DNA from: Panorpa germanica
Taxonomy: Eukaryota; Arthropoda; Insecta; Mecoptera; Panorpidae
DNA length: 64,000 nt
Assembly: GCA_963678705.1 (NCBI GenBank)
Contig: OY783221.1
Span: 6,882,001 to 6,946,000, forward strand
Direction of reading: 5' to 3'
In this document: positions 27,011 to 40,045 of the stretch, one piece after another
Position numbering within the stretch: the stretch's first letter is position 1
Layout of the letters: every line of letters begins with the position of its first letter
Notes under the pieces: model-generated
Database searches by the model: none
What the model saw: the letters and a program-made list of their open reading frames with translations, nothing else
Told to the model about the DNA's origin: nothing
Translations under genes and position numbers: made by a program

Positions 27011-27058
27011 ATGGCCGAATTATTAAGTCTAACAAGTCTCGATGAAAGTGACGTATGA
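27011..27058 (+). other. short open frame, possible first coding exon
   Basis: ATGGCC at 27011, preceded by a run of A's (a good start context), opens a frame of 15 codons, MAELLSLTSLDESDV, ending at 27058. GTATGA after the GAC codon could be a splice donor, making MAELLSLTSLDESD the end of a first coding exon in phase 0. The Csk exon at 50583 also begins in phase 0, so an alternative first exon is formally possible, but the distance is 23.5 kb. It could equally be chance. Confidence 0.18.
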
Positions 27059-29582
27059 AAGTTTTTTCGTGATTTTATTGTAATTTGTTATATTTGTGCT
27101 AAATTCTAGTGCGAGAAAGTTTAAAATCTTGTACAAAAGGATTATTTAATTATTTCTTAAAAGGCAAATGTAAGTAGGATTTATTTTTCTTAATTAATTA
27201 TATTGCTTAAAATATGCAAGTACCTTGCAGCTAGGTAGGTAGGTCATGGCTGGTTTAATATTAAGGTAAATTATATACAAAATAAAATACTCATTTTATA
27301 TTGAAATATTTGTATTTAATTTAAGTAAATTATTCCAAATATAATACATTGATTTCTATTTAGTTAGTATTCTTACATAGGTTATATTTCGTTCTGCATC
27401 GCCAAACAGTGGGCGTAGTTTTTAATGTAGTAATATTTAAGGCATTTTATATCAAAATAAGTTTTGGACAATACGTTAATGTTTGAAACAATTGATACCA
27501 CATGCTTTAGTTGAAGGATGTCAATATTTGTTTATTTTGTATGTTGACATTTTACTTACCTTATCAGAAATACAGTAAATAAATCTTATCTGTACATTTA
27601 CACAATTGAACTCATCACACTCTTCCTTGTTTTTCTTTATTTATTGCTATTTGAATAGAGATTATCGGTAGATAATGTCACAATCATTTTCTAATTATGA
27701 TGGGAACCACCATAAAATAATTACGCTATTTTTAAAGTAGTAATTAATTATTATATCTCCTAATGTTATTATTTTTATCTCTTCACCTTTTCTCACTCTT
27801 AATTTAAGAGAAGATTTTTCAAGGACTGTAATCTCACCTAGGTAAAAAATTTTGAAATATAATTGTATAATATATTTCTTTTAATAAAATTTAATTATTG
27901 ATATTTATAGAAAAGGATATATTAGAAAAGGTTTATATTAACTTTTAATAGTTAATTAGAGATATGATTTAAGGTCTGCAAATTGTCAGTCACTGCAAAT
28001 TAGTCTATGCTTTACATTATTAGATCATCAAATGGCCTTTCCTAGAAAGTAATTAAAATTCCTTGAATAGTATACCCTTATCTATGTTATGATAATATTG
28101 AATTAATGACTATGTGCATATGACTTCATTAATATTGTTTTGTCGTTCTACTTTAATTTCTTCCTAAAGTCTGATCTAACGAACACATCATTCACATTCA
28201 CTTACGTGACATTATTATTCATGTTTGTACACATAGTATTCTCAAGTACTACGTATTTTATTAAGGGGGTTCTACTTTGTTGGGTATAATTCGACCATAT
28301 TTATAATCTGTATATATTTACATATAATACAAATATAATAGAAAAATATATAATTTTATGTGTGAGTTGTACACAGCATGACCCCCACATTCCGGAGCGG
28401 GTCCCCTATGTATATCAACCATTTCTATAACTTTCAAGTTAAAATTTGCAAATTCTCTGATTTCGTTCTATCTAGTGTTTTTAATCTGTCTTCAATTCAA
28501 CTTAAAATTTAAAGCGAATATTTTCAAAACTTCAAATATTAGTAGAAACGTTACTCAAACGTACACTGTATACTTAGTCCATAAATAAAGAATTATTATC
28601 TCTATTTATTTCCTGCTTATAATTATAATAATAAGATTGGTGGTGGGGCATTTACAATTCTTAATTCCCCCACTTGAATATTACACGCAGTTTTTGCCTC
28701 CAGTAGCGTGCAAATTGCGTCTTAAGTAACATTCACATCATTCCGAGATTCTTAAATGTGTTTTCAAAAGGAATTTCTTAGTTAAAATAGTATTTTAAAT
28801 ATGTGTGTGATAAACCTGTTTTTATACATTTAATAAAAAATAACATTAGTGTGTAATAAAAAAAAATTTATTAATTAAAATTATCTTATGTACATTTTAT
28901 TAATTATAAACGAAGTATGACTAATATTTAAAAAGATGTAAGTTTTATATTTTATATATGCACTATTATTTTTGTTATGTCATTAGTATTTTATGTGTAT
29001 ATAATTAATGGATTATAATTATTACGTATTAATTATTGTAGAAAAAGTATTCCCTGTTACTTTTCGCAACGTTTGTTTATTATTAATGCTAATTTGTTTT
29101 TGGTGTTTTTTAGAAATTATTTTCTGCTTTATTTCAGCTACGTAACCGTTTTTATAAATTATTAGCATTTGAATTTGTTCACAACTATTACAAAGCTGTG
29201 AGACTTCATTATTATAGATCTGCATTTAAATTTTCACCTCATTTGTCGAACTCTACGTATTTAATTTGTTAATGATATATTTTCAAAAAATTAATTAATT
29301 ATTTTGCCTTTTTTGGTCAATTTCTTGATGAGTATACTTATTACGTTGTTTAATCTAAACATTTACAAAGGCAAAGCGAATTTCAATAAATAATGAGATC
29401 AGTGTTCAAACATTATTAGCTAATTAATTACAGGCTTCTATATTTTTTTATAAATAGACAAAACATCATATTTGTAACATATAAAATTGTGAATTAGGGA
29501 AATTAGATCAGCAAAGATTTTTTTTAAATGCATCAACTTATAGAAGTTACTAGCACTATAAATCGTGTGAGTTTACACTATA

Positions 29583-29790
29583 TACAAAACATGAACTCAT
29601 GTATTATTTTACATAATATTATTTACGTAACGTTACGTTTTATTTTTAACCAAAGTTAAACTTAATTTTGTTACATAGTCAATAAGTAAATGAAATGAAA
29701 AACTTATACTAATATATTAATTTAATAAGTAATATTACATAATCTTTTATAAAGAGCTTTATCAATATATTAATCTAAGAAATAGCATGT
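29583..29790 (+). repeat. dispersed repeat family D, copy 2
   Basis: It is collinear with 40871-41150. Shared blocks include ACATGAACTCATGTATTATT, ACGTTACGTTTTATT, ACATAGTCAATAAGTAAATG and TTTATAAAGAGCTTTATCAA (40.9-kb versions differ slightly). It matches 10826-10970 in reverse. It is AT-rich and noncoding, and its termini are not clear. Confidence 0.6.
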
Positions 29791-29977
29791 AAACTTTTTG
29801 TGTTAAATAAATCTTTTAATATACGTAACTATGTCATGGTTTCGGATGTGGTGTAGACCCTTTATTATTATATGATTATATTTTCATATAATTAATTTTG
29901 TATTTGTATAAATAATAAATAAATGAAGAAAAATGTCTTTGAATAATTAATTATTATAGTACAAGTATCATCTAGGA

Positions 29978-30916
29978 CAGCGGTTCTCAAAGTGTGGGGC
30001 ACGACCCCCAAGGGGGGCGCAATTATGGCTCAGGGGGGGCCCAATGCTTGGTTGAAAAATTAATTAAATTTACTTACAAAATTAAAAGCAAACTTTTTAT
30101 TTTTAAAATTACAACAAATGTATAATTTTAAGTCAACGACGTAAGAGTGCCTAACATTTTTTTTTTAGTTTATCAGAAAATACAGAAAAAAGATGCAAAC
30201 CTTCTGCAATGGACTGAAAAGGTGAAAAGCTTTGTAAGGAAACTAAGTTTGTACGAAGGCGGTCTGTAAAGTGACAATTTGGAGCTATTTCCTATTCTTA
30301 AAATTATGATTAAAGAAACTATTCCAACCAATGCAAAGAAATGCTTTCTTAAACACTTAAAAATCCTCAGATCTCGTTTTGAAAAATATTTTAATGGGAA
30401 CTTAGATGGTTTGGCATGGATTCAAAACCCGTTCAAACCATCATTCGATGAGTGCTCCCTCAACATGAAGGAAAAGCAAATCTCATTGACCTCCAAGGTG
30501 ACACTAAGCTTGAAATGAAGTTTAAAGAATCTTCTCTCACGTCCTTCTGGATTGGTGTACAAAGGAAACACCCAATTTTGAGTGAACTCACTCCATTCGC
30601 CACCACTTATTCTTGTAAAAACGCTCTTTTTATTATTATTGCTTTGAGTTAGTTACAAATAACAATTATGTACTGTAGTAGCTAAAATAATTAAATAAAC
30701 AGTAATTCTTTGTATAGAATTTGTTGTTTGATTACGATTAAACCTATTGCCCCATTAGAGTATGCATAGAATGTGCAAAACTTAACTAAATAAAAATTGA
30801 CTGTAAAATGTCAAATGCGACTTCCTTATAATATATAGTACGGTTACATGTAGGGGGGCCCGGCTTACAGCTGGATTATACAGGGGGGCTAGAAGTAAAA
30901 AGTTTGAGAACCGCTG
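29978..30916 (+). mobile_element. hAT transposon, internally deleted
   Basis: It starts CAGCGGTTCTCAAAGTGTGG and ends TTTGAGAACCGCTG, a 14-base class of hAT terminal inverted repeat with the CAGNGGTTCTCAAA form. A perfect 8-bp target duplication ATCTAGGA flanks it (29970-29977 and 30917-30924). The element is 939 bp, far shorter than an autonomous hAT of about 3 kb. Its interior keeps fragments of the 3' part of a transposase (next entry). The clean duplication suggests a fairly recent insertion. Confidence 0.92.
30279..30652 (+). pseudogene. hAT transposase C-terminal fragment
   Basis: The first frame (30279-30518) encodes ELFPILKIMIKETIP and later a region with FNGNLDGLAWIQNPF. The homologous reading then continues in another frame (from about 30476) with LIDLQGDTKLEMKFKE and FWIGVQRKHPILSEL, then PFATTYSCKNALF. 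These are the C-terminal dimerisation-region motifs of the hAT transposases related to SCAND3, ZBED5 and FAM200. A frameshift separates the two parts. The DNA-binding and most of the catalytic region are absent, so it cannot make an active enzyme. Confidence 0.8.
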
Positions 30917-30924
30917 ATCTAGGA

Positions 30925-33521
30925 CGTATAAAGATGGTATAAAATCTCATTGATTTTTTTCATTGCTTTTATGAACGGATCTACTTTATATATTGACCGC
31001 ATATTATATAAAATATGAATAATTAATTGTATAAAATTATCGCCATCTGCCTAATTATAATTTGTTGACATTATATCATAATTAGTGAAAGATAAAAATT
31101 AAAAATACCAACTGTTATCAATAACACTTGGTTTAAGAAATAAAAGAACGCCATATGCTATGAATTAATGTTATATTTAATCATTTCTTTTTCTAATTAT
31201 ATTATAGATGGTATTTAAAATTAATTTAAAGATATGGTCTGCTGGTTTCTTATGTATTATTTATAAAATTTGAATTTTCATCATTTAATTAAAAAATATT
31301 CTATAAAGACTATAGTTTCACATGCAAAATAATAAACACAATTAATACCCGTACGTATATGTAACGTTTTATAAAAATATATAAGTTTACCTTCTACATA
31401 CATTTGTTTAGATTAATATAATATAAGGTTACATAACAAAAATTATCTTTCGATATAAATTTACGTTTTCTTACGTTAATAAAAGTATTAATGGAAGTTT
31501 ATATAATGTTTCATATTAAATTAATAAGAGATTTTTAATGCCTTTTTTATTATACTTTATTTTATTATATTTAAAACTTCAGTAAGTAACAAAACGCATC
31601 GTTAGCAGGCTTATGAATTTATATTTATTTTGTAAATAAGAGTTTATTTGAAAAACGAATGTTAATTTATTTTTTTGTAATATTACACATTATATGTCGA
31701 TATAATTTTAAATGCCTGTATCTTTTTTGAACATGTGACAAATTGTAATCGATGATTAAATGTGGCCTCTGAAAAATCGAATTACTAAAAAGTTGTTGAA
31801 TCATTTCATATATTTATATTGTAACGACTATAAAAGATACACCATTGAAGATAACTATTGACGAATATCTGTAACACTATACATTCATATCCGTTTCATA
31901 GATAACAAAAGCTATATAATATCCGTTTTGCATGTACTCGTACATATATAAAATTGCTGCTTTATGTAATTTTATCTAAATTTAACAGGCCACTATATTA
32001 CTAAGCAGATTAATTGTGTTCAACCGCCGCAGAATGAGATCGGAATAATGTTGTTAATCAATCTTTATTTAATGTGGTGTTATAAAAGAAATTTTGTTCT
32101 TTATTGATTACAACAACATAAAGAAGAGAAAACAATCATTAATTTCGTTAACATTTTGTGAAAACGTGGGGTGTTTTATAGCATGATGTGGCTTATTTAA
32201 TAAATAGAAACAAGGGGTGCTATACAGTCGTAGTTTTTATGCATTATGATCAGTGGCATAACATCCATGGAGAAAACGAAGCAGATTCTTTGAGGGCTCA
32301 TTCCGTTATACAAAGTGTGATTGGATATAAATGAATAATAAGTTTATGCCCTGGTTTATACTATAACCTATAAAAATAACTTATTTGATAATGCCTTTGA
32401 AACATTTAAAATATTTAAATGCATCTATGTAAAAAATATCATTTGCATATATGCAAATTTTATATGTATTATATATTTTATATATATACATATATTTTTA
32501 TGTATACATATCTTTAAAACTCGTTTCTAAAGAATTTAATATTAAAATATGTTAGTCTCGTCGTAGACCTACTAACCAATATTTTAATAGATTTAGTTGA
32601 ACACAAAAAAAAAAAACTACACATATGTAAAATCCACAAGCTGAACGTACAAAACGTGTGGTCATTTAGTCGTATTATACGAGTAGTAGTAGTATTCCAC
32701 ACTCATTGTAATTAAAAGAATAAACGAAAGTTGTAATAACAGTTATAATTTTAGTAAAATTAAAAATCTATTTTCTGTATTTAATACATTAATTATTAAT
32801 AGTATTATTATTTTGTTTCAATTATTTTCTCTTTTATTTTTGGTAATGAAAATTAATTTTCATGTATTTTTAAACTTCACTCTTAATTGCTAATATATTT
32901 TGTAATAATATATCTTGTTACGACTTGAGATTTTTAAAAAATCTATTCCTTTTGTTTACATTTATAACTTATTCTTTTTATAATATTTTAATAGTTTAAC
33001 TTATTATCTGAGTTATAGCAATTGACTTATACAATACTGTTTTTCTAATGCGTTTATCTCGAAACTACTTTTTTTGAATTGGCATCCACGATATCTCAAG
33101 AACTACTGAAACATAGCCTTGCTCAATTTAGTCCACTAGGAACTAATTATTGTATTATTTATAATATTTATAAACAATTCATAAATATTTCATTTGCCCC
33201 AATGACTGAGAATAGACATAACGCCTCACGGCCTTCCATTTTCTTATAACTCGTTTATTTTTTTTAAATTTAAAATATTAACAATAAATCGACTTTTTTT
33301 TCAAATAACTGTCATTTCCACAAAAGAAATTTAAAAGTTTCTTCAATGTACTACATTTGTTTAAAAAAATGCTGAGGCTACAGTGTTTCACAGAACAACT
33401 TATGTTTTCGCCATTTTTTAATATATATTTGTGATTTTATGTAAATATATTTACTGATAATAGAAAAAAATGTATCGTTGATAGTTACATAAAAATAAAT
33501 ATTCTTTTTATGCTGCTGTTT
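30925..33521. other. AT-rich intergenic stretch
   Basis: No gene or bounded repeat seen. Open frames here are short and without motifs. Confidence 0.45.
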
Positions 33522-34087
33522 CAGGGCCGGTTTTATGGTCTTTTATTTACTTCGGGGTTACGAAACCCCGAGTCAGCTTAGTTCGGTACTTATTTTTGTA
33601 TCGGGTTTTATGGTCCAAATTTAATCCCGAGTTAGTTAGTAGAGACGTAAACCATATTTTAAGAGATTCGAATATTTGTTTACAGTTGTAAATCCATGGG
33701 AATGCAAGATTCAGTTTAATTATTGTTTTAACGATGACGGATTTCTCAACTTAGTACTATATTTGTATAATAGCTGATCTTCCTCATTATCTGTTATTGA
33801 TAATTGATTAAGGTCACTCACAAAATTAATAATAAACAGTAATTTAATATTATAACCTAAAATGTTATAATAATGATAGCTAAACTGGCTGAGATAGCAT
33901 GATATTTTATCTCTGTTGCACACTTACTCCGGGTTAAATATTATTACCTTGATTTATGACGAGATATCTTACTCCGTGATTTTAGTTCCGAGTTAGCGTT
34001 AACCCTTGATGATAAAACTCATTTTTCGTTTAATTCGGGAGTTAGCTATTTAGTTCGGTAGTAAGACGAACCATAAAACCGGGCCTC
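33522..34087. repeat. MITE with CAGGGCCGGTTTTATGGT ends
   Basis: The left end AGGGCCGGTTTTATGGTC is mirrored at the right by ACCATAAAACCGGGCCT (34070-34086), giving a terminal inverted repeat of about 17 bp. Inside are repeated GAGTTAG/TTCGG words and a small palindrome, TCGGGGTTACGAAACCCCGA. The end type resembles hAT-like MITEs, but no clear 8-bp duplication is visible. A minus-strand open frame at 33720-33923 within it is not transposase-like. Confidence 0.65.
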
Positions 34088-35186
34088 AGTGGTTTAACTA
34101 CTCAAGACAAAATTGTATTATGATAGTCGTGCCTGCAATGTGCGACCGCTCTAAAAATATACGGTGTAATAGATTGTACATTGTGTTTAATATTCTAGTA
34201 CCTTCATTATAAGTAAAGTATATAAAATTAATCACATATAAATAATTGAATAAACAGTTATAAGTAACTGTTTCATTTTTAATTGCTTAAGAATAATAAT
34301 ATTTAAAAAATATTGTTTACTGGCGATATACCGTATTCTAGAATAATACATAGTGCTACTCAACATATAAAACATTTATTAGAAAATTGTATTTAAAAAA
34401 TATGATATAGGTTATACTTGAAAAGTTATTATAGTTTAAAATAATCGCAGAATAGCAAAGTCTTGATAGACGTATAAAGAAGATGTGGTTAATTAAAGAT
34501 GATGGGCCTGCCAACACTGTATGAGCGGCTCTGTATATGCTATACAGTACTAGCGAAATTTGCTTGCACAATTATAATAGAATCGTGTGCCTTGCTGTTT
34601 TTGTAACACGTACTTGCAAGAAAGTTTATTAACTTCACATACACACGACTCTAGTCATATGCAGGTGTAAGAGTCAAACAAAAAGGCGTTCACGCATGAA
34701 AGTTTGGTCGATCGACGATGCAAGCAAGTACTTAACATTATAACGTCGCGTTGCTAAAAGGGGAATCGCTCTTAACCTCAATAAAACGCTGAATAATAAT
34801 TTAATAATAACATATTTTCTAATAATAATTTTACTAATATATTTTGTGAATTGAGCGAGTGGTAGATACAGGAAGTATAAATAGGAGCTGAATGTTTTGT
34901 TTTTTGAATGAAACATAAAATAGCTGAAATATTTCTGATATTTTTAATTTATTGCAAAATATATGGGAAATACTTTGGACTTCTTGATTACTTAGGCAGG
35001 CGCATGAATCTGACTCTATTTAATTTATTGTTATGTTTAAGTTCAGAAATTATTGAGGTCATTTCTCAATAGCCAGTTAACTGTAGTTTATTGTAAACCT
35101 TGATTGATAGTTTTGTATCTCAGCTCTTATTTTTGTTCTAGTCGAATATAACAGTAGCTTTGCCAGGCACAATACCTATGTTTCAA
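34088..35186. other. AT-rich intergenic stretch
   Basis: Two minus-strand open frames (34356-34571 and 34674-34916) have hydrophobic, low-information content and no family motif. I do not call them genes. Confidence 0.4.
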
Positions 35187-35821
35187 TGGGCTTGTGTCTT
35201 ATGTCTTAATTTCTATAAAAGTGCACTGTATATTGATAAAGTGGGTTACTAGAACCTCAAATGTTCCATTATTTTTTAATTACTCCTTGTATGTTAAGAG
35301 ATATTAACAATTAAAAAAGTAATTTTGTCTCTTTAATTATTAAAGGGATTCAACGTTGTACACATTCCAAGTGCATGTGACATCACAATCCTTGTGTGAG
35401 ATTACCAACCTTACAGATCATAAATCTCTGCTATATGTATTTATATATCAAAATATCAAATATTATTTACATGTATTTCAAGGAACAATCAAATTTCAAT
35501 ATTATGTCTGCCTTAGCAGGGTTAAATAAAATAAAAACTAATTATTCTTTGATTTGACTTGATTATTTGACTACCAACAGCTACAGAAGATTACCACAGC
35601 ACTGATCTACTCAACAAATAACTGACGTTAAAATGCATTTCACGTCATACAAATATGGCCGACCATTTCTAGCGCTAAAACTATAATTCAAACTTTTAAT
35701 TGCTATATCTCCGTCAATATTTAGATATTTAATAAAATAGACACGCCAATACACATTTATTAACATCAATTTCAATCAACAATTGAAAAATCGACCACTA
35801 AAAAATGAGGACACAAGCCCA
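35187..35821 (+). repeat. MITE family A, copy 3 (best preserved)
   Basis: A 635-bp copy bounded by TGGGCTTGTGTC and GACACAAGCCCA, collinear with copy 2 throughout. In copies 1-3 the base triplet CAA precedes the left end, so the true terminus may extend to CAATGGGC. It has no transposase coding and is presumably mobilised in trans. Confidence 0.88.
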
Positions 35822-37935
35822 TTTTTCTTTTTTTGCAATAATATGTGTTCGAATCGCGGATATTTTAATCTGCATATTTATAAATGTATAAATTGCTGTC
35901 ACCTATGTTATATCGTATACCTCTAATATCTTTTTGCTTGATTCATAATAAACAAAATATATTTTATGACTCATGTTCTTCTACATAGGTCAATAGTCAT
36001 GTCGTATATTTTTTTTAATAATTTTTAAAATATAAATAAATTTTATTTTAATATTATATTACTATACTGATACTGATTGAAATACACACGATAACCAATG
36101 GAATTTTAATCACATAGTGATATAAAGCAGACCCAGACGTGTACCGTTTTATAGGTCTAGAGCAGTGGTGGCAAACCTTTTTCTAAAAAAAAATAGGAAA
36201 TAATCTAGAATATATTATTCTCTATCGCATTCATATTGTACTTATATTTCTCAACGTTATGCATTCATTGTAGTTTTCAGTTATTACTAGTGCTATGTAG
36301 TTTTTGATGTTTTTTTCGTTTAAAATATATTTAACTTTCACTGTATAATTAAGTTACATTTTTCGAACCTGTGCCAAAGGTTCGCAATCCCTGCTCGATA
36401 CTAGCTAGACACATTACTTTCATTGGAGATATCTTTAGGCACATGACTAACTCCATCTGCATCAGTGTTCAGTATTTATCACGGTTATACGTCGAACACA
36501 TTGCTGTACTCTGGTCCTTTGACACGAGATTCTGTATTAAAAAAAGAATTGAAATAAATTTGATATTTTTATCTAGTATGTTGCACCTACTGATCTACTG
36601 AACTTGTTGTATTATATTAAAACACAGAGCCCAGATATTTTTGTCCTGTAAAATGCTCAGTAGCTGTGGATGATTTCTGGGCCTAATAAAAATAGCGCAT
36701 GTCAGCTCGTGAGACTTCGAAAAATTGGCGGTCGAATATATATTTTATTTATTTTATCGGATTACGAAATTTTTGGAATTATCATATATTTTATGGGTTT
36801 CTAGTAAACGCGAAGTTCAAAAAAATATGTAAGTGAGTTGAAAAATTTATTTCCAACATTGAATATTTCTTTTATTGAATATAACACTTTTGTCGATTTC
36901 AATTCAGTAGAAATCACAAAATTCAGTCAATTGAGTCGATTATTTCAGAAACCCTATAAGTCATTCTTTTCGAGAAATCATTTTTTATATTAATTAATTT
37001 TATTAATGTTGTAGTAATGTTCTAATAGAGTAAATTAAGTGACTAGTGAGGAAATGTGTTAGATGGAATGTTTGGTTTAATTGAGAAACAACTTCATAAG
37101 TCAGACATAAAATGTTTTTTTCTTTCATTGAAAATTTGAGTCAAAGCTGAATTAATCCATTATAAAACATTAATAACTTTACAATCAATCAAGCTGTATA
37201 CAAAACACATTTATGACAATACTTTTTTTTATCTGACGAGTTTTTTTTTTATTACCTGTAAAATTGGCCTCAGATGACTTGTAAAGCCTAGTCCAAGAAA
37301 ATATTTTAAAAAAATATTAAAGAACTGTGGAATGCCGGAATAAAGAGAGTTTACTGCATAATCTTTTCATATTATATAAAAAATATAATAAACATTACAA
37401 AATATCTATTTAAATAATATGTGCCATATTTTTTTTTAATGTTTTGCCCTAAGCCATATTATCTAATTTGTATGGGTGTGTTACGGTATAATTTACGATG
37501 ATTTAAGTAGCGGATTTTTATTTTCAAGGATAACAATTCTCAAATATATTAATAATATAAAAAAGTAATATTTAACTTAAAAATTGTTATTGTGGTACTG
37601 CATTTATAAAATATGAATTATAGTTCATTTTATACAAAAATGCTAACAATTTAAGTTTGAGGCACGCGATAATTTAATAGGTGTATTATATTTCGTGAAT
37701 GAAGAACATATGCATGTGGTATTAACAGCTAAAATATGTATCATAAAAATTGAATGTCGTGTGCCATATTTGAGACCATATGCTGTTTTATAGCTAAAAA
37801 TATGGTTATTGTTAGTCAATAAATGTAGGTAACCATTGCCGTGCATACCCGTAAAAGCGGCGGGGTCACAAAAAAAAACTATAAATACCGTATCTGTAGT
37901 CTGGTATATTTTAAAATAAAAAAGAATTGGAATTA
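35822..37935. other. AT-rich intergenic stretch
   Basis: Besides the small hAT-like MITE at 36163-36393, nothing is recognised. The open frames 36371-36601 (+) and 37643-37846 (-) lack motifs and gene context. Confidence 0.4.
36163..36393. repeat. short hAT-like MITE
   Basis: The ends CAGTGGTGGCAAACCTTT and AAAGGTTCGCAATCCCTG form an imperfect 18-bp terminal inverted repeat around a 231-bp AT-rich body. The CAGTGGT start is typical of hAT-type MITEs. No target duplication survives. Confidence 0.6.
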
Positions 37936-38411
37936 AGCCTCATTCCCACTCACTGTTTTGATATTAAATGTACTGTTTTTATTTAATATTTTAATCTAGA
38001 TTTCAGGTTCTCGTTTAAGCATTCCTTTTCACATTTGTGTTTTAATTTAGGTTTAGTTAATTTAGTTGGCGTTAGTAATATAAATTTTGACAGTTCGAGA
38101 AAATTGTATGTGAAATAATTAAAATTGCTATGTTTAATAACAATTAGTAATAAAAATTGTTTTCCCTTCTATATTGTTCAAAAACTGACATTAAACTTCT
38201 TTTAAAAGTAAATCCTACTGCATTTTGACAGATTGTCACATTTTGGAGATTATAATATAATATAGTTTTTCTTAATTTAATATTTTTAATTGAAAACATT
38301 AGACCTTGTAAGGTTCTAAGAAAACTTAAAAAATAAATTAAATTAAAAATGGTACTGTGAATTTAAATTAAATACAAAATTAAATTAAAGCAGTGAGTGG
38401 GAATGATACTT
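37936..38411. repeat. TA-target MITE with CTCATTCCCACTCACTG ends
   Basis: The left end AGCCTCATTCCCACTCACTG pairs with the right end CAGTGAGTGGGAATGATACT plus T. TA dinucleotides lie directly outside both ends (37934-37935, 38412-38413), the target preference of Tc1/mariner-type elements. The 476-bp body is AT-rich, noncoding and partly self-complementary. The eroded element at 5176-5392 looks related. Confidence 0.72.
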
Positions 38412-39583
38412 TATGGTTATCAAATTTTAATTTAAGTTTTGCCGCATGTTTTGACTATATATAAGAGTAATCGAGATTATTTTAGTTTTTGCACAACCAT
38501 CGATTGGGATGGGATACACAACCCAGCTGTTAATAGTAAATGACATATCACACACACACTCGTATGCGTCTCTGTTGTATAAAAGAGATGGCAAATCTGC
38601 GGGCTTGAGGTGCCATGCATTGGAATATTCTATAACGTTGGATCCCTTTAATTACTAAAGAGACAAATTTTTTTTTAAATTATTGATATCTTCTAAAATA
38701 TAGGGTGTTATTAAAAAATAATTAGACTTAGGTTCTGGTAGCCAAGTTTATCAATATATAGTACAGTTTTACAGAAATTAAGTTATGGTCTACAAGCCCA
38801 TTCCGCAGTCTGCTAAATTTTAAAATAATATTAAGATCGTACTTTCTATACTGTCTTTTCGTCGCCACTGCTTAGGTAATATATCTAATAAACTTTTTGA
38901 TCATAAGTGCAGTCATAAAAATTTACAGTATAAAAATACACGTATTTTAGTAACAGTTGTAGAAATAATTTTGTATATTTCAACCGTGACTAGCATAGTG
39001 AATTTAAGGATAAAATTTACTTATTGATAACGCATTTAAATAGATATAGATTTTGTCATTTTTATTTAAACATTTCAATAAATGAATACAGTCCACTCTG
39101 TTAAATGGTGACTCAAGAATCTTTCTAGTATCCTCCAGATGTGCTTGCCTAATAACATATATTAATATCACTAGTTTACATTACGTAAATTACATTTTTT
39201 CGTCATTAAGTAAATCAGGCCACAAACCCCATATAACATAATTTATGTTAGGCGTACTTTACATTTATTAATAAATTGAAAGAGATTGGTGCAGTCTAGT
39301 TAAAACCTTAAAATATCTTAAGTAAAATCAGTGCCGCACTGACCAGTGACATCCGTTACTTTTAACTGTACCTTTCATGCATTTTTAAAAGCCTTATACT
39401 TGTCGGGCAAAATATACTTTTTAGATAATAAAGAAGCTGCAAATGAAAATAAGTAAAAAGAATTTTAATTTTTAATTAAAAGGATTACAGTTTTCGATCC
39501 GTGCCACATGTAAAATTATTTAACACTGTTAAATAATAAACTTATACAATAAATTTACGGATTGTATTTCTGACCCTTTATTA
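38412..39583. other. AT-rich intergenic stretch
   Basis: It contains the truncated family A copy at 38558-38800 and otherwise no recognisable feature. Confidence 0.4.
38558..38800 (-). repeat. MITE family A, truncated diverged copy
   Basis: In reverse orientation it holds the family A blocks TAAAAGAGAT, CCCTTTAATTACTAAAGAGA, TTATTAAAAAATAATT and TTATCAATATATAGTACA, ending TACAAGCCCA. The half that would carry the other terminus is missing. It is more diverged than copies 1-3 and shares with the 45.3-kb copy a TTGTATAAAAGAGAT block not seen in them, so it belongs to a different subfamily. Confidence 0.65.
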
Positions 39584-40045
39584 TTATTATTATTATTATT
39601 AATTGTTCGCCTTTCGGCTTTACAATCTACATTCTTAATACATTTCATAGAACTTCAACTTGAAATTAAACTTAAACTATTCTAGACCTTTTTATTTCCA
39701 AAAGTACTTTCTGCTTCTTCTTCTCTTTACCCTCTTCCTTCATTCTCACCGTTTCCTCACCTCTTGTCATCTTTGTCTCCTCTCGGTAAACCGTTTAATG
39801 CTTCTCCTTCCTTATTGCCTGTATCTTCATCTATCACCTCTTGCCTTCCTTGTCTCCTCTCGACCAAGCCCTCTATTATCTTTTCACTATCCTTCCTGCC
39901 TTCTCTCTTCTACACTTATGTCTATTACAGGCATAGACGCTCTATCTTTACTATTTCCTCTTGACTCTCTTGCTTTACTCTTTCTTCTTGACTCTCTACC
40001 TTTACTATGTTATGCTACCTCTTGTCCTTATCCCTTTTCCGAAAA
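39584..40045 (-). mobile_element. non-autonomous retroposon, purine-rich, (AAT)n tail
   Basis: A 462-bp insert is flanked by a perfect 15-bp direct repeat TCTGACCCTTTATTA (39569-39583 and 40046-40060), the mark of target-primed reverse transcription. In minus orientation its 3' end is GCCGAAAGGCGAACAATT followed by an (AAT)n run. Its body is almost entirely purine-rich, with internal tandem repetition: a unit of about 27 bases near 39945-40010, plus a larger duplication around CTTGTCTCCTCTCG/CTTTGTCTCCTCTCG. The open frame of 133 codons across it on the plus strand is a by-product of the CT-rich composition. No reverse transcriptase is encoded, so it is a SINE-like or LINE-derived tail element. 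Confidence 0.75.

Larger units (their letters stand above)
22772..29977. other. AT-rich noncoding stretch after PAIP2
   Basis: The first part is probably PAIP2 3' UTR: AATAAA signals occur at 23055-23060 and 24133-24138, and the UTR could be short or long. Beyond that I found no convincing coding exon. Items noted separately are the hairpin at 24524-24562, the short frame at 27011-27058 and the family D repeat from 29583. The minus-strand open frame at 29022-29225 is Lys/Ile/Asn-rich with no motif. Confidence 0.45.
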
